DNA from: Thermoflexus hugenholtzii JAD2
GTDB lineage: Bacteria; Chloroflexota; Chloroflexia; Chloroflexales; Roseiflexaceae
DNA length: 64,000 nucleotides
Assembly (NCBI GenBank): GCA_945881915.1
Contig: CAMCVW010000007.1
Span: 54,322 to 118,321 of the forward strand
Reading direction: 5' to 3'
Shown: one piece after another, positions 9,195-18,327 of the stretch
How the letters are laid out: each line of letters starts with the position of its first letter
How positions within the stretch are numbered: position 1 is the first letter of the stretch
Position numbers and translations under genes: made by a program
Notes under the pieces: model-generated
Told to the model about the DNA's origin: nothing
The model's input: the letters and a program-made list of their open reading frames with translations, nothing else
Database searches by the model: none

Positions 9195-10871
9195 TTATGG
9201 TTGGATATCTCCACTGATTTCTTGTGAACGAGCCACAAACCAATGCGTCAGATTGCGGAACCGAGAATCGCGCCCAAACAACAGATTAATCATGCCCGGC
9301 ATATCGGTGCGCTGCGTCAACGCAGTACCACCCAAATCACTGACCGTTGCGTAGACTTCGAGCGGTTGGTACATGATGATACTCGGTGCTAGTTCTATCC
9401 AACGCTGTTGGAAGTCATAGTAGAGCTCCGTCCGTAATTCTTGGTCAGTCTGAATGCGCGCCAAAGACAATGCATCGTCGACAACCTGGTCCTGCAATCC
9501 GGCATAGTTCCGTCCGATAGTGACTTGGCTCGAATGCCACAATTCGTAGACGTCTGGATCGGCCCCGAGGCGCTGCCAGCCATGCAACGCCAGATCGTAT
9601 TCGCCTGCTTCGAGTCGTTGCCGCAAGGTATCTGCATCGAGAACCGTCACCGTCACTGCTACCCCGACAGCACCGAGCTGGAGGGCGATATCGTCTGCAA
9701 CGATTTTGCGATCTGCAGCGCCGTCCACCAGCAGCTCGAACGCCAACGGTCGCCCGTCACGACTGCGTGAGCCTTCTTCGCCGGCGATGTAGCCCAACGT
9801 GTCCAGACCCTGCGCAGCCCGCTCTTTACTCGGGATGTACCAGACGGCCTCGGGATTATATGCCCACCAGCCCGGCAATATTGGTGTATCGATACGTGTC
9901 GCGCGGTCGCTCAGCAGGCGTTGAATCATGTCCTCGCGGTCAATTGCCTGCGCGATTTGCCGTCGGAAAATAACATCGTCAAAGGGAGCCTGTCGCAGAT
10001 TGAACGACAACACCGTATAGGAATCGACATTCGCTGCTCGGCGGACTACCCCTCGTGGCGTCTGGTAGGCACCAAGCGCTCCCGTAGCCACGAATGCCAT
10101 CCCGCTCACTTCGCCACGTGTCAACGCCGCAAAAGCCAATGACTCGTCTTGGTAGAAGCGCAACGTAATGGTATCGACCAACGGCCGACCCAAGTAATAT
10201 GACGGATTGGACGCCAATGCAATTGCATCGGCATTGATGTCAGTGATTTTGTACGGCCCCGTACCAATTGGCCGCAAACTAAATGCAGAATTGGCCCATT
10301 GCTCCGGCGGCACATCAGACAGCATATGCGCCGGCACTATTGGCAATGCCGCATATTTGAGGAACGGTGCAAACGGCGCCTGCAGCTTGCATCGGATGCT
10401 CATATCGCCGGCTCGCTCGACCAACACCGTCCGCCACACCGTCGCTAGGCTCGCTGAACCCGTAAATGCAGGTCCCTGGACCGATCGCAAGGTAAACAAT
10501 ACGTCATCCACACCAAATGGTTCCCCGTCATGCCAGCTCACATCTGGACGCAAGGTGAATGTGTACACCAGTCCGTTCGGGTCGATTTCCCATTTTTCGG
10601 CGAGTGCAGGTTCGAAGCTCCCGTCCAATCCCACCCGAACAAGTCCATCAAAAATCACCGCATGCACATCGGCAGCGGCCAAATCTGTGGTCGTATCACT
10701 CACCAATGGGTTAAGTGTCGTGGGGATTCCGGGGATGCCTTCGATAAATGCCCCACCCTCAATCGGGCGAGAAACCGCCGCACGCGTGACGGCGACATAC
10801 GCCATCAACCCCAGCACAAGCATAGAGCTGATGACGGTAATGACAATTTGCAGACGGATGCGCCGTGACAT
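9195..10871 (-). CDS. ABC-transporter substrate-binding protein, family 5 (oligopeptide/nickel type)
   Basis: 558 residues. One N-terminal membrane anchor (VITVISSMLVLGLMAYVAV) without a lipobox cysteine is followed by an SBP_bac_5 domain: IPGIPTTLNPL, VHAVIFDGLVRV, YTFTLRPDVSWHDGEPF (the signature of the family), then KITDINADAIALASNPSYYL and FRRQIAQAIDREDMI. These proteins bind di- or oligopeptides, or other ligands, outside the membrane. No permease or ATPase gene is next to it, so it is an orphan binding protein that must share a transporter encoded elsewhere. secG lies 9 nt upstream, so the two may be co-transcribed. Confidence 0.88.
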   Translation of the reverse strand: MSRRIRLQIVITVISSMLVLGLMAYVAVTRAAVSRPIEGGAFIEGIPGIPTTLNPLVSDTTTDLAAADVHAVIFDGLVRVGLDGSFEPALAEKWEIDPNGLVYTFTLRPDVSWHDGEPFGVDDVLFTLRSVQGPAFTGSASLATVWRTVLVERAGDMSIRCKLQAPFAPFLKYAALPIVPAHMLSDVPPEQWANSAFSLRPIGTGPYKITDINADAIALASNPSYYLGRPLVDTITLRFYQDESLAFAALTRGEVSGMAFVATGALGAYQTPRGVVRRAANVDSYTVLSFNLRQAPFDDVIFRRQIAQAIDREDMIQRLLSDRATRIDTPILPGWWAYNPEAVWYIPSKERAAQGLDTLGYIAGEEGSRSRDGRPLAFELLVDGAADRKIVADDIALQLGAVGVAVTVTVLDADTLRQRLEAGEYDLALHGWQRLGADPDVYELWHSSQVTIGRNYAGLQDQVVDDALSLARIQTDQELRTELYYDFQQRWIELAPSIIMYQPLEVYATVSDLGGTALTQRTDMPGMINLLFGRDSRFRNLTHWFVARSQEISGDIQP

Positions 10872-10880
10872 TGATCGAGA

Positions 10881-11138
10881 CTACCAGAGCCACAAGCCAG
10901 CGGCCGGGGTCGCTGGTGAGGTTCCGAATATTGGCAGGCTAGCGACTAATGCAACAATCAAAAACAACACGCCCAAGACAATGGTCAATTGGAAAATCGT
11001 CTTCTCAAGCCCACGCTTGGTCTTGTAAATCGACGATGCGTCGTTTGACTGCAACCCAGCATTCCGACCCTGCAAAACAACCAACAACGTCAGCGCCGTA
11101 CCGAGTGAAATCAATGCGATGGAAAGTGCCAGTTCCAT
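10881..11138 (-). CDS. secG: Preprotein translocase subunit SecG
   Basis: 85 residues with two membrane helices (ALSIALISLGTALTLLVVLQ and IFQLTIVLGVLFLIVALVAS). Between them is the cytosolic loop LQGRNAGLQSNDASSIYKTK, matching the SecG consensus with its glycine-rich, basic turn. SecG assists the SecYEG channel. The ATG at 11138 is chosen because AGAAGG lies upstream; an in-frame extension of 11 residues is polar and unlike SecG. secY itself is in the ribosomal cluster at 52488-53843. Confidence 0.85.
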   Translation of the reverse strand: MELALSIALISLGTALTLLVVLQGRNAGLQSNDASSIYKTKRGLEKTIFQLTIVLGVLFLIVALVASLPIFGTSPATPAAGLWLW

Positions 11139-11187
11139 GTAAATGTACCTTCTGTCAATTCGTCGACACACAAATAAATATACGTAG

Positions 11188-11193
11188 ATTGTA
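11188..11193 (-). promoter_or_regulatory. Extended -10 element (TGcTACAAT) upstream of secG
   Basis: On the minus strand TACAAT is preceded by TG one base away, an extended -10. It lies about 50 nt before the secG start. The -35 (CGCACA at 17 nt) is weak. Confidence 0.5.
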
Positions 11194-11316
11194 GCATACC
11201 AACGCGTTGCTGTGCGCTGGGGTATGTTTTTTCCTCACCTTTCGATGTAACTGAGCCCAAACATGCCCGAACCGGCTACAATACGTGCATTCTAATTCAC
11301 ACATCAGGAGCCCCTC

Positions 11317-12249
11317 ATGCCGACGCGACCCATTGCCAATGCACCCTGTTCGTGGGGCACGCTCGAATTCGCCGACCTCAGCGGGACTCGCATCGCATAC
11401 ACCCAAATGCTCGACGAACTCGTCGCGACTGGCTACTCCGGGACCGAGCTGGGCGACTGGGGTTTTATGCCCACCGATCCAGCGACTCTCGCCGCCGAAC
11501 TCCACCAGCGCAATCTGACTCTCATCGGTGCGTTCGTGCCCGTTGACCTGCGTGCTGATGACGTCGCCGTCGCGCCCGCTGTTAACCATGCGATCCGCAC
11601 CGCCACTCTCCTTGCCGAAGCTGCCGTGATTCTCGGTCAATCGCACCCGCCGTTGCTCATCCTAGCGGATGCCAACGGCACCGACCCGGTCCGTACCGCA
11701 CACGCGGGCAGAATCACCAAACGAGCGCCTTCGGGGGTACTCGTACATGCAGCCAACGTCGCGAGCACCACTGCCCGTGCTGTTTTTGCTGCAACAGGTC
11801 TGCGGTCTGCTTTTCATCACCATTGCGCCGGTATCGTCGAGACTCCCGAGGAAGTTCGCCGCTTCCTGATGCACATTGACCACGAGGTCCTCGGTCTTGT
11901 GTTCGATACCGGCCACATGCTGTACGGCTCCGCCTCCAACAGCACCGACCTCGTCGCGCTCCTCCACGAATTCGCGCCACACATCCGCCTCGTCCACTAC
12001 AAAGACTGCAATACGACCGTCGCCGACCACATTCGCGCGACCAAAGGCGACTACTTCGCTGCACTGCAAGCAGGTATTTTTTGCGAGCTCGGCCAGGGGG
12101 CGGTACAATTCGATACAATCAGTAGTGCCCTCAACGCAATCAACTATTCGGGTTGGATTGTGGTCGAACAAGACGTCCTCCCCGGTATGGGCGCCCCGCG
12201 TGACAGTGCTGCCCGCAACCGACACTATCTCCGTACTATCGGGCTCTAG
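11317..12249 (+). CDS. Sugar-phosphate isomerase/epimerase family TIM barrel (IolE-like)
   Basis: 310 residues of the xylose-isomerase-like barrel family (AP endonuclease family 2). The opening NAPCSWGTLEFADL and YTQMLDELVATGYSGTELGD match the 2-keto-myo-inositol dehydratase (IolE) branch. Metal-ligand positions of the fold can be seen in FHHHCAGIVETPEEV, LVFDTGHMLYG, VHYKDCN and WIVVEQD. No other iol genes are nearby, so the substrate may be a different polyol or keto-sugar. TACAAT lies at 11277-11282 and AGGAG just before the start. The next gene, 17 nt downstream, is an EEP-family phosphatase. Confidence 0.78.
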   Translation: MPTRPIANAPCSWGTLEFADLSGTRIAYTQMLDELVATGYSGTELGDWGFMPTDPATLAAELHQRNLTLIGAFVPVDLRADDVAVAPAVNHAIRTATLLAEAAVILGQSHPPLLILADANGTDPVRTAHAGRITKRAPSGVLVHAANVASTTARAVFAATGLRSAFHHHCAGIVETPEEVRRFLMHIDHEVLGLVFDTGHMLYGSASNSTDLVALLHEFAPHIRLVHYKDCNTTVADHIRATKGDYFAALQAGIFCELGQGAVQFDTISSALNAINYSGWIVVEQDVLPGMGAPRDSAARNRHYLRTIGL

Positions 12250-12266
12250 CCCTGGAAAGGAATATC

Positions 12267-13079
12267 GTGCATCAGCTGTCATTCTGCTCTGCCAATCTTC
12301 GTAATGCCAATGCCGCCGACGGTGCAGACGCATGGACTCACCGCCAGGCGTTCCTTGCCCAGACGCTCCAAATGCTCGCCCCCGATATCCTCGGCGTCCA
12401 AGAATGCATGGACACGCAACGTCAGTGGCTCGGCGCGTCGTTCCCCGAACACATCGTATCGCCGGGCATTCCCTACGGAAATCACGCTCCCTACGAATAC
12501 ACCGCCATCGCATGGCGCTCCAACATGTTTACCCTCCAATCAGACGGTGCATTCCACCTCAGTCTGACGCCTCGCGTGCCATCGCGCTCCTGGGACACGT
12601 CTTGGATGCGTGTCGCCAACTGGGTCGTGTTGCGCCACCGCGCCAGCGGGCACGATATCTGCGTCTGCAATACGCACTTCGACCACATTGGCGCCCAATC
12701 ACGGCGCGCATCCATTGACGTCATCCATCAGCAATTGACCCACCTTGCTCATCTTCCAACGATTCTCATGGGCGACTTCAACACTACGCCTGACGGCCCT
12801 GTCCACGCACAAGCGCGGGCGCATGGATTCGTCGATAGTTGGCAGGCTGCGGGTCATCGCGACGGGCACGGTGTGATGACGTTCCATGGCTTCCACGGCA
12901 CACAATGGCCAGCAATTTCGGGCGAGCGCGACGACGCGCGCATCGACTGGATTCTGCACCGCGACGCAACCAAGCGCCTGGCCATCAGTTCCGCTCACAT
13001 CATCACCTCGCAGTCTTCTGACGGTCGATTCCCCAGTGATCACTACCCGGTCGTCGCCAAATACCGCCTTGCCCCCTGA
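12267..13079 (+). CDS. Endonuclease/exonuclease/phosphatase (EEP) family protein
   Basis: 270 residues of the DNase-I-like fold. The catalytic landmarks are SANLRNANAADG, DILGVQECMDTQ (general metal-binding Glu), CVCNTHFDHIG, ILMGDFNTTPDG, RIDWILHR and the final SDHYPVVAKY. Proteins of this size act on phosphodiesters or sphingomyelin-like substrates; the substrate is not evident. It is cytosolic, with no signal peptide. It starts at GTG 12267, preceded by AAAGGA. It is probably co-transcribed with the IolE-like gene and is followed by a strong terminator. Confidence 0.85.
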   Translation: MHQLSFCSANLRNANAADGADAWTHRQAFLAQTLQMLAPDILGVQECMDTQRQWLGASFPEHIVSPGIPYGNHAPYEYTAIAWRSNMFTLQSDGAFHLSLTPRVPSRSWDTSWMRVANWVVLRHRASGHDICVCNTHFDHIGAQSRRASIDVIHQQLTHLAHLPTILMGDFNTTPDGPVHAQARAHGFVDSWQAAGHRDGHGVMTFHGFHGTQWPAISGERDDARIDWILHRDATKRLAISSAHIITSQSSDGRFPSDHYPVVAKYRLAP

Positions 13080-13093
13080 CGCTGTCCCATCAC

Positions 13094-13130
13094 AAAAGCC
13101 CCTCTCGTGCGCTGCACGAGAGGGGCTTTT
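13094..13130. terminator. Bidirectional terminator between convergent genes
   Basis: A perfect 17-bp stem starting AAAAGCCCCTCTCGTGC with a 3-nt loop. The A/T ends provide a T-run in both directions. Confidence 0.9.
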
Positions 13131-13147
13131 CTACCAAGCAACGCGAA

Positions 13148-14539
13148 TCATCGTTTGATGATGTCCAACATTTCTTTGACGTCGACGACTTTGACCCGCG
13201 GCCGCTGTTGCGCGGTGCCCAACTGTGTTTCGTGTGCATCGAGTTTTTGCCAATCGGCATACGTCACGACCTGTGCGCTCCGTGATTGCAACACCGTCGC
13301 TACCGCATGACCAGTGCGCTCCGCGGGTACCCGAGCGCCAATCGATTCCCAATCGGCCTTCATACTGGCAACCGTGGCAACCGAATCTGGTTTGTTCGTA
13401 CCAATAATTCCCGACGGTCCACGTTTTGCCCAACCCACCACGTACGTCCGCTCAATGGGTGTCTGATTGGCCAGGTCAATGACGCGTCCATCCATGTTGG
13501 GGATGAGACCGCGTTTTTCGTCGAACGGGACGCCCGGCAAAGCCACACTGCGGTACCCCACCGAACGCAAGACCATCCCACAGGCAATCGTGCGCTTCGC
13601 ACCGGTACCTTCGGCTTTGACATTCCCATTACCGTCGTCTACCAAGCGATTCCGCTCCATCACCACACCAGTGACGTGGCCGTTGTGACCGACGATTTCG
13701 ACCGGTGACCACAAGAACTGCATGTGGATGCTCTTGGCAGCGCCACTCAGCCCACGTGCCATATAGCCCTGCATCACATCGTGATTGCGTCCAGCGACTT
13801 TGTTTTCGGCGAGGTGTGCAGCACTGACCGGATCCAGCACAAAATCAACCGGATCTAACAACACATCTACCCCATCCAATTCGCCGAATTCCTTCAGTTC
13901 GGGCGTAGTGAAGGCTGCCTGCACCGGCCCACGGCGCCCCGCTATAACGACCTGCTTCACTGCCGAGGAACGCAGCCCCGCAATTGCATGATCGGCCATA
14001 TCGGTCTTGGCCAACTCGTCGATAGGCGCGAGTAATGCGCGGGTCACATCCATTGCAACATTGCCATTGCCGACCACCACGACGCGCTCGTGAATGTCCA
14101 GATTGAATTGGCTGTTGCGGTAATACGGATGGCCGTTGTACCAGCCCACAAAATTCGTCGCAGGTGCACTGCCAATCAAATCTTCGCCAGGAATGCCCAT
14201 TTTGCGATCAGATTGTGCACCGACGGCATAGATGACCTGGTCGTAATATGCCAGTAATTCGGCATGGCTGATGTCGGTGCCCATCGACACATTCCCAAAA
14301 AACCGCACGCGCGGGTCGGCCATGATTTTGTCATAGATGCGCGTCACACCCTTGATCGACTGATGGTCCGGGGCGACGCCCGAACGCACCAAACCAAACG
14401 GCGTCGGCAAGCGCTCGATGATATCTACACGCACCGGAGCGTCATTCTTGAGCAATGCTTCAATGGCATAAAACCCTGCTGGACCGGCGCCAATCACCGC
14501 AATCCACATGGGGCGTTGTTCTGTTCCGATTGTGGTCAT
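13148..14539 (-). CDS. Ferredoxin/adrenodoxin-type NADP reductase (FprA-like)
   Basis: 463-residue flavoprotein. The FAD-binding Rossmann motif IAVIGAGPAGFYAIEAL (from residue 13) is followed by RLPTPFGLVRSGVAPDH and then the NADPH-binding stretch VVVGNGNVAMDVTRALL. The end has YVVGWAKRGPSGIIGTNK, diagnostic of the glutathione-reductase-type ferredoxin reductases (mycobacterial FprA, mitochondrial adrenodoxin reductase). It moves electrons between NADPH and a ferredoxin; no ferredoxin gene is adjacent. The ATG at 14539 is chosen because GGAAGGGAG precedes it. Confidence 0.92.
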   Translation of the reverse strand: MTTIGTEQRPMWIAVIGAGPAGFYAIEALLKNDAPVRVDIIERLPTPFGLVRSGVAPDHQSIKGVTRIYDKIMADPRVRFFGNVSMGTDISHAELLAYYDQVIYAVGAQSDRKMGIPGEDLIGSAPATNFVGWYNGHPYYRNSQFNLDIHERVVVVGNGNVAMDVTRALLAPIDELAKTDMADHAIAGLRSSAVKQVVIAGRRGPVQAAFTTPELKEFGELDGVDVLLDPVDFVLDPVSAAHLAENKVAGRNHDVMQGYMARGLSGAAKSIHMQFLWSPVEIVGHNGHVTGVVMERNRLVDDGNGNVKAEGTGAKRTIACGMVLRSVGYRSVALPGVPFDEKRGLIPNMDGRVIDLANQTPIERTYVVGWAKRGPSGIIGTNKPDSVATVASMKADWESIGARVPAERTGHAVATVLQSRSAQVVTYADWQKLDAHETQLGTAQQRPRVKVVDVKEMLDIIKR

Positions 14540-14588
14540 GATGACTCCCTTCCCTGCACAGAGGTGCGCGCCGGCCATTCCGTTCCCG

Positions 14589-15329
14589 CTAGACCGGTGG
14601 CCATGGATAACTGCGCTCCGAGGTAGGCTGCGGATACTTCCCTTTTGCCAACAACCGCTCGACGCGGCGCTGCAACGCAGCTAATTCTTCTGCACTGAGC
14701 ATCGTGTCCAACAACCGCAACGCTCCCTCACGCATGGTCAAGCGCTGTACCAAAAACCCGATGTCAGTCACCAGGTTGGCAGGCACGGGTGACCCTGCCA
14801 GATCCCACAACACCGTGCGCAATTTGTTTTCGTGGTGGAACGACACGCCATGGTCAATTGCCCACAACCGCCCGTCGGCACCCTTGAGGCAATGCCCACT
14901 TTTGCGGTCAGCGTTGTTGATAATCACATCAAACGCCGCCAACAGCGGCAGGTAGTGGTCGTAGCCACCTTCTTTTTGCATGGTAAACCAGTGCTCCTGC
15001 TCATCGTTTTCGATGAACAATTGCACCGACCCCACACCGTACGGCCCATCGCGCAACACCGTCGGCGGAACCAGATTCCACCCCAAATCATTGCTGATCA
15101 CAAACGCCGCCGCCTCACGCTGGCACAACGTCCCACGCGGGAAGTCCCACAGCGGCCGCTCACCCCGTTGCGGTTTATAAATCACCAATCCCTGCGTCTG
15201 CTCGTACGTCGCCAGACACAGAATCGTCGCGTTGCTACTCCACGGCATGGAGGTCTGCGGCGTCAACTCCGCATACGTCAAAAACGCGAGAATCTCGTTG
15301 ATGCTCGCCGCCGGCTGTTCATTGCTCAT
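14589..15329 (-). CDS. SCO1664-family protein (phosphatidylinositol-3/4-kinase-like fold)
   Basis: 246 residues. Recognised by GLVIYKPQRGERPLWDFP, QKEGGYDHYLPLLAAFDVI, INNADRKSGHCL and LWAIDHGVSFH. The pattern D...N..R...H...ID is that of a kinase-like nucleotide-binding site with a catalytic Asp and a metal-binding Asp. The biochemical function is not established as far as I know. It forms a compact operon with DUF3090 and a histidine phosphatase (15354-16525), an arrangement also known from Actinobacteria. It starts at ATG 15329, 24 nt after DUF3090. Confidence 0.82.
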   Translation of the reverse strand: MSNEQPAASINEILAFLTYAELTPQTSMPWSSNATILCLATYEQTQGLVIYKPQRGERPLWDFPRGTLCQREAAAFVISNDLGWNLVPPTVLRDGPYGVGSVQLFIENDEQEHWFTMQKEGGYDHYLPLLAAFDVIINNADRKSGHCLKGADGRLWAIDHGVSFHHENKLRTVLWDLAGSPVPANLVTDIGFLVQRLTMREGALRLLDTMLSAEELAALQRRVERLLAKGKYPQPTSERSYPWPPV

Positions 15330-15353
15330 CGTGCACCCCATCTGCCCGTCGGG

Positions 15354-15860
15354 TCAATTCATCTGCGGACAAAAATGCCCATCTGGGTCTTTGGGGCGCC
15401 CACAATTACCACACACTGATCGTCCGCCGTTCAACACCGCCGATATGTGCTGGCTCAGACCACGCACCTGTTCCCGTGGGATGCTGATGCGTGCCGACGG
15501 GGATTCTTCGTCCTCGTCGTCACTCACCCCTTGCATAATCAACACACATGTGTCGTGCTCGGCGTCGTACCCCAAGCCCATCTGCACGACGCGAAACACC
15601 GCTTCGAGTGGCTCCATCAACGCCATATCTCGAATCAGTACCGCGTCTTCGCTCGTCGACAACAACGGATTATTGCTAACGATATCGTCGTGTAACCGAT
15701 CAAACGCCTGCCCCAAGGCACGCACCTGCTCTTTTTCGGCCGTGAACGACAAGATATCCCGCCCCTTCCGCGCCTGGATATAAAACGTCCGCTGCCCCGG
15801 TTTGCCCACCGTCCCGACCGTCAAATGCCCAGCCGGGTCAAATTCATACGTGTAGTTCAT
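15354..15860 (-). CDS. DUF3090 domain protein
   Basis: 168 residues. The N-terminus YTYEFDPAGHLTVGTVGKPG, followed by RTFYIQARKGRDILSF, is the hallmark of DUF3090. A C-terminal cysteine cluster, CGNCGRPKDPDGHFCP, looks like a small zinc knuckle and is also common in this family. The function is unknown. The ATG at 15860 overlaps the stop of the upstream phosphatase by 4 nt, so the two are translationally coupled, and SCO1664 follows. Confidence 0.85.
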   Translation of the reverse strand: MNYTYEFDPAGHLTVGTVGKPGQRTFYIQARKGRDILSFTAEKEQVRALGQAFDRLHDDIVSNNPLLSTSEDAVLIRDMALMEPLEAVFRVVQMGLGYDAEHDTCVLIMQGVSDDEDEESPSARISIPREQVRGLSQHISAVLNGGRSVCGNCGRPKDPDGHFCPQMN

Positions 15861-16525
15861 GGATGCGTCGGTTCTGTTGCTGCAGGTTCGGCTGCAGCGG
15901 GTTCTGGAGGTTTGGGTATGACGTGCGCCAGCGAGCCCATGTCGTTGAATGCCAACAATCGTGGTCCCATCGGTGTAAACCGGAATGCCGTGACCGAGCA
16001 CGTCCCTATTTCGAGCCGTTGGAACAAATCCATATGCATCCCAATGTAGTACGCACAGGCCAGTTTTATCAAATCAGCGTGTGACACCACTGCTATCACA
16101 TCGTGCTCGCCATGCTGCGCGCGCAAGCCTTCCAGCGTACGCACCATGCGCATCTGCGACTCACCCAGCGTCTCGCCATTGGGGAATCTGGTCCCGCTCG
16201 GATAATACTGTACGCCCGGCCAGCGTTTATCTTCGTACAACACCTTTAACTCGGCACCCTGCCACTCGCCGTAGTCCACCTCGCGCAAATCTGGCACCTG
16301 CGTAATGGTCACATCACGCCCCGCCACAATCGCCTCAGCGGTGTCCATCGTGCGCTCCAACGGACTGGCATAGACTGCCGCCAGCGGAATGCTTGCAACC
16401 CGCGCTGCCACAGCGACCGCCTGCGCACGGCCCTCTTCGTTCAAATGTATCCCGGGGATGCGTCCAGCCAAACGCCCATGAACCCAGTCATTGGCGCCAT
16501 GACGAATCAACAGCAAGGTCGTCAC
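15857..16525 (-). CDS. Histidine phosphatase (MSMEG_4193-type phosphomutase-like)
   Basis: 222 residues. The catalytic RHG is in LLLIRHGANDWV (residues 7-9), the second conserved part is ASPLERTMDTAEAI, then LREVDYGEWQG and the second histidine in VVSHADLIKLACAYYIGM. This is the phosphoglycerate-mutase-like superfamily. Its place as first gene of the phosphatase-DUF3090-SCO1664 operon matches the MSMEG_4193 subfamily rather than a glycolytic mutase. The C-terminus is a low-complexity PEPAAAEPAATEPTHP tail. The 271 nt between it and the FtsW/RodA gene hold nothing I recognise. Confidence 0.85.
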   Translation of the reverse strand: MTTLLLIRHGANDWVHGRLAGRIPGIHLNEEGRAQAVAVAARVASIPLAAVYASPLERTMDTAEAIVAGRDVTITQVPDLREVDYGEWQGAELKVLYEDKRWPGVQYYPSGTRFPNGETLGESQMRMVRTLEGLRAQHGEHDVIAVVSHADLIKLACAYYIGMHMDLFQRLEIGTCSVTAFRFTPMGPRLLAFNDMGSLAHVIPKPPEPAAAEPAATEPTHP

Positions 16526-16796
16526 GTGGTGCTCCTTTTGGTCAATATATACCTATCATACCAAATCGCGCTCACCCTCCCCACAGCCACCATGTGAAAA
16601 CCACTGGGCACACCTGTCTCTGCAGTCGCCATCTGCCCGCGTGCCAGTCTCGCACGCCCGACACAGCACCATGCTCCCGACAACTGCCCTTCCCTCATCG
16701 TGCACCGCAGGTACCTGGGCGGGGGTCACAGCAGTGGCGCATCCACCCAATGCATCAGCACAGCCAATCCGGCGCACATGCAGCGGCATATCGCAT

Positions 16797-18176
16797 CTAC
16801 GAAATCTCGCCAACCCCCCGTTGCTGCACCGATACACGCGCCAACAACGCCATCACGACGAAGTTCATCAATACCGCTGAGCCGCCATAGGACACAAACG
16901 GCATCGTGATCCCCGTCAATGGGATCAGACGCACATTCCCCCCAATGATGATGAACGCCTGCACCACCAAAATAGTCGTGCAGCCCACCGCAAGCAGCTG
17001 CGCAAAGGTCGAAAACTGGCCCGTCAGCCGCAGCGCGATTCCATACCCGCGCACCGCCAACAGCAGGTACACCAGCATCACTCCTACCGCCCCCAGTAAC
17101 CCCAGTTCTTCGCCAATCGAGGCAAACACATAGTCGGTGTGCGCCGCTGGCACAATCCCCGGCATCCCAAGTCCAATCCCACTCCCAAATATGCCACCCG
17201 ATGCAAATGCAAAAATCGCCTGTATCGACTGGTACCCGCGCGTCTGCGTCCACGGGTCTAACCACAACCCGACCCGCAGCTGTACAATCGGCAACACCTG
17301 GTACAACACCACTGCTCCGACCACAAAGGCCAGCACGCCGCCCAGCGCATACAACCCACGACCCGTCGCCACATAGATCATCGCCAAAAACACGCTGAAC
17401 AACATCAGTGCCGCGCCTAAGTCACGCTGCAGCACAATCAACAACATCGCCATGCCCCACATCACCAGCAGCGGCACCAACGCCGACAACGCTGGTAATG
17501 ACACTCCCCACACCCGCACGCCCCGATCGATCTGGCTGCGGTATTCTTCGAGATACGAGGCCAGGAATATCACCAGGAGTATCTTCAACAACTCTGAGGG
17601 TTGGAACGTCAATGGGCCGATGGTCAACCACGCGCGCACCCCACTATTGTTGGGATCCGACCCAAACACAAATGTCGCCACAATCAATAATAATCCGATC
17701 GACAACCACGCATACCGATAATGCGCCAACCAGTCGAACAACGTCATCTTGGTGCGTGCGCGCAGCACTGTATCCCACGGCACGAGCACAATCAGTCCGT
17801 AGATAACGCTGCCAAAAGTTATCCAGATTGCCTGACGAACGTCGATATTCGGGTAGGTATCGGGATACAGAATCGCCAAACTCGGATCGAGTCTGGCGCT
17901 CATCAACAATCCCATCCCACTCAAAAAAGCCGTCATAGGTAACAGGAGCTGGTCGGTCAGCGGTTGGAATCGATGCGTCAATCCCGACAACACCACAAAA
18001 CACAACAACGGCGCCATGGACGGCCACAGTATCCGCAACACGCCACGCGCGGTCGGTACCAGTTCGGCACTCCCCGTCGTCAATGTCAACTGGATGTATC
18101 CGACGGCGTAGATCACCAGCACCAGCAACAACAGTCCCAATTCATCGAGGCGTAATGCGCGACGCAAAGCTTTCAT
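16797..18176 (-). CDS. FtsW/RodA/SpoVE family peptidoglycan glycosyltransferase
   Basis: 459 residues with about ten to twelve membrane helices. SEDS-family signatures are GVRAWLTIGPLTFQPSELLK (the conserved extracellular loop and helix), LLIVLQRDLGAALMLF, the repeated GSGIGLG, ASIGEELGLLGAVG with the essential GEE, and the end IPLTGITMPFVSYGGSAVL. SEDS proteins polymerise lipid II into glycan strands with a partner class B PBP, which is not in the window, so division (FtsW) and elongation (RodA) roles cannot be separated. I begin at ATG 18176; frames further upstream run into the repeat island. Confidence 0.88.
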   Translation of the reverse strand: MKALRRALRLDELGLLLLVLVIYAVGYIQLTLTTGSAELVPTARGVLRILWPSMAPLLCFVVLSGLTHRFQPLTDQLLLPMTAFLSGMGLLMSARLDPSLAILYPDTYPNIDVRQAIWITFGSVIYGLIVLVPWDTVLRARTKMTLFDWLAHYRYAWLSIGLLLIVATFVFGSDPNNSGVRAWLTIGPLTFQPSELLKILLVIFLASYLEEYRSQIDRGVRVWGVSLPALSALVPLLVMWGMAMLLIVLQRDLGAALMLFSVFLAMIYVATGRGLYALGGVLAFVVGAVVLYQVLPIVQLRVGLWLDPWTQTRGYQSIQAIFAFASGGIFGSGIGLGMPGIVPAAHTDYVFASIGEELGLLGAVGVMLVYLLLAVRGYGIALRLTGQFSTFAQLLAVGCTTILVVQAFIIIGGNVRLIPLTGITMPFVSYGGSAVLMNFVVMALLARVSVQQRGVGEIS

Positions 18177-18237
18177 ATGCGGTATTCTATGGTATCTGCG
18201 AGTGATTTGTGTCTTCAGTGTACCATGCATGCCCTCA

Positions 18238-18314
18238 CCTGCAGATGCCGTATACGCAACGTATTCAAGCGGGCTATTTCGAGCGGGGCTTTTTGCAAAA
18301 AGCCCCGCTCGAAA
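18238..18314. repeat. Leader plus 38-bp perfect palindrome, copy 1
   Basis: The leader starts CCTGCAGATGCCGTATACGC. The palindrome at 18277-18314 has arms TTTCGAGCGGGGCTTTTT around a central GC. As RNA it would be a long hairpin ending in T/A-rich arms, so it could terminate transcription on either strand. Confidence 0.9.
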
Positions 18315-18327
18315 CGTACTGTCCTGG

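Noticed and set aside
11317..13079. Inositol catabolism operon
   Set aside because: Only the IolE-like barrel is present; the following EEP phosphatase is not an iol gene and no dehydrogenase or kinase of the pathway is nearby.
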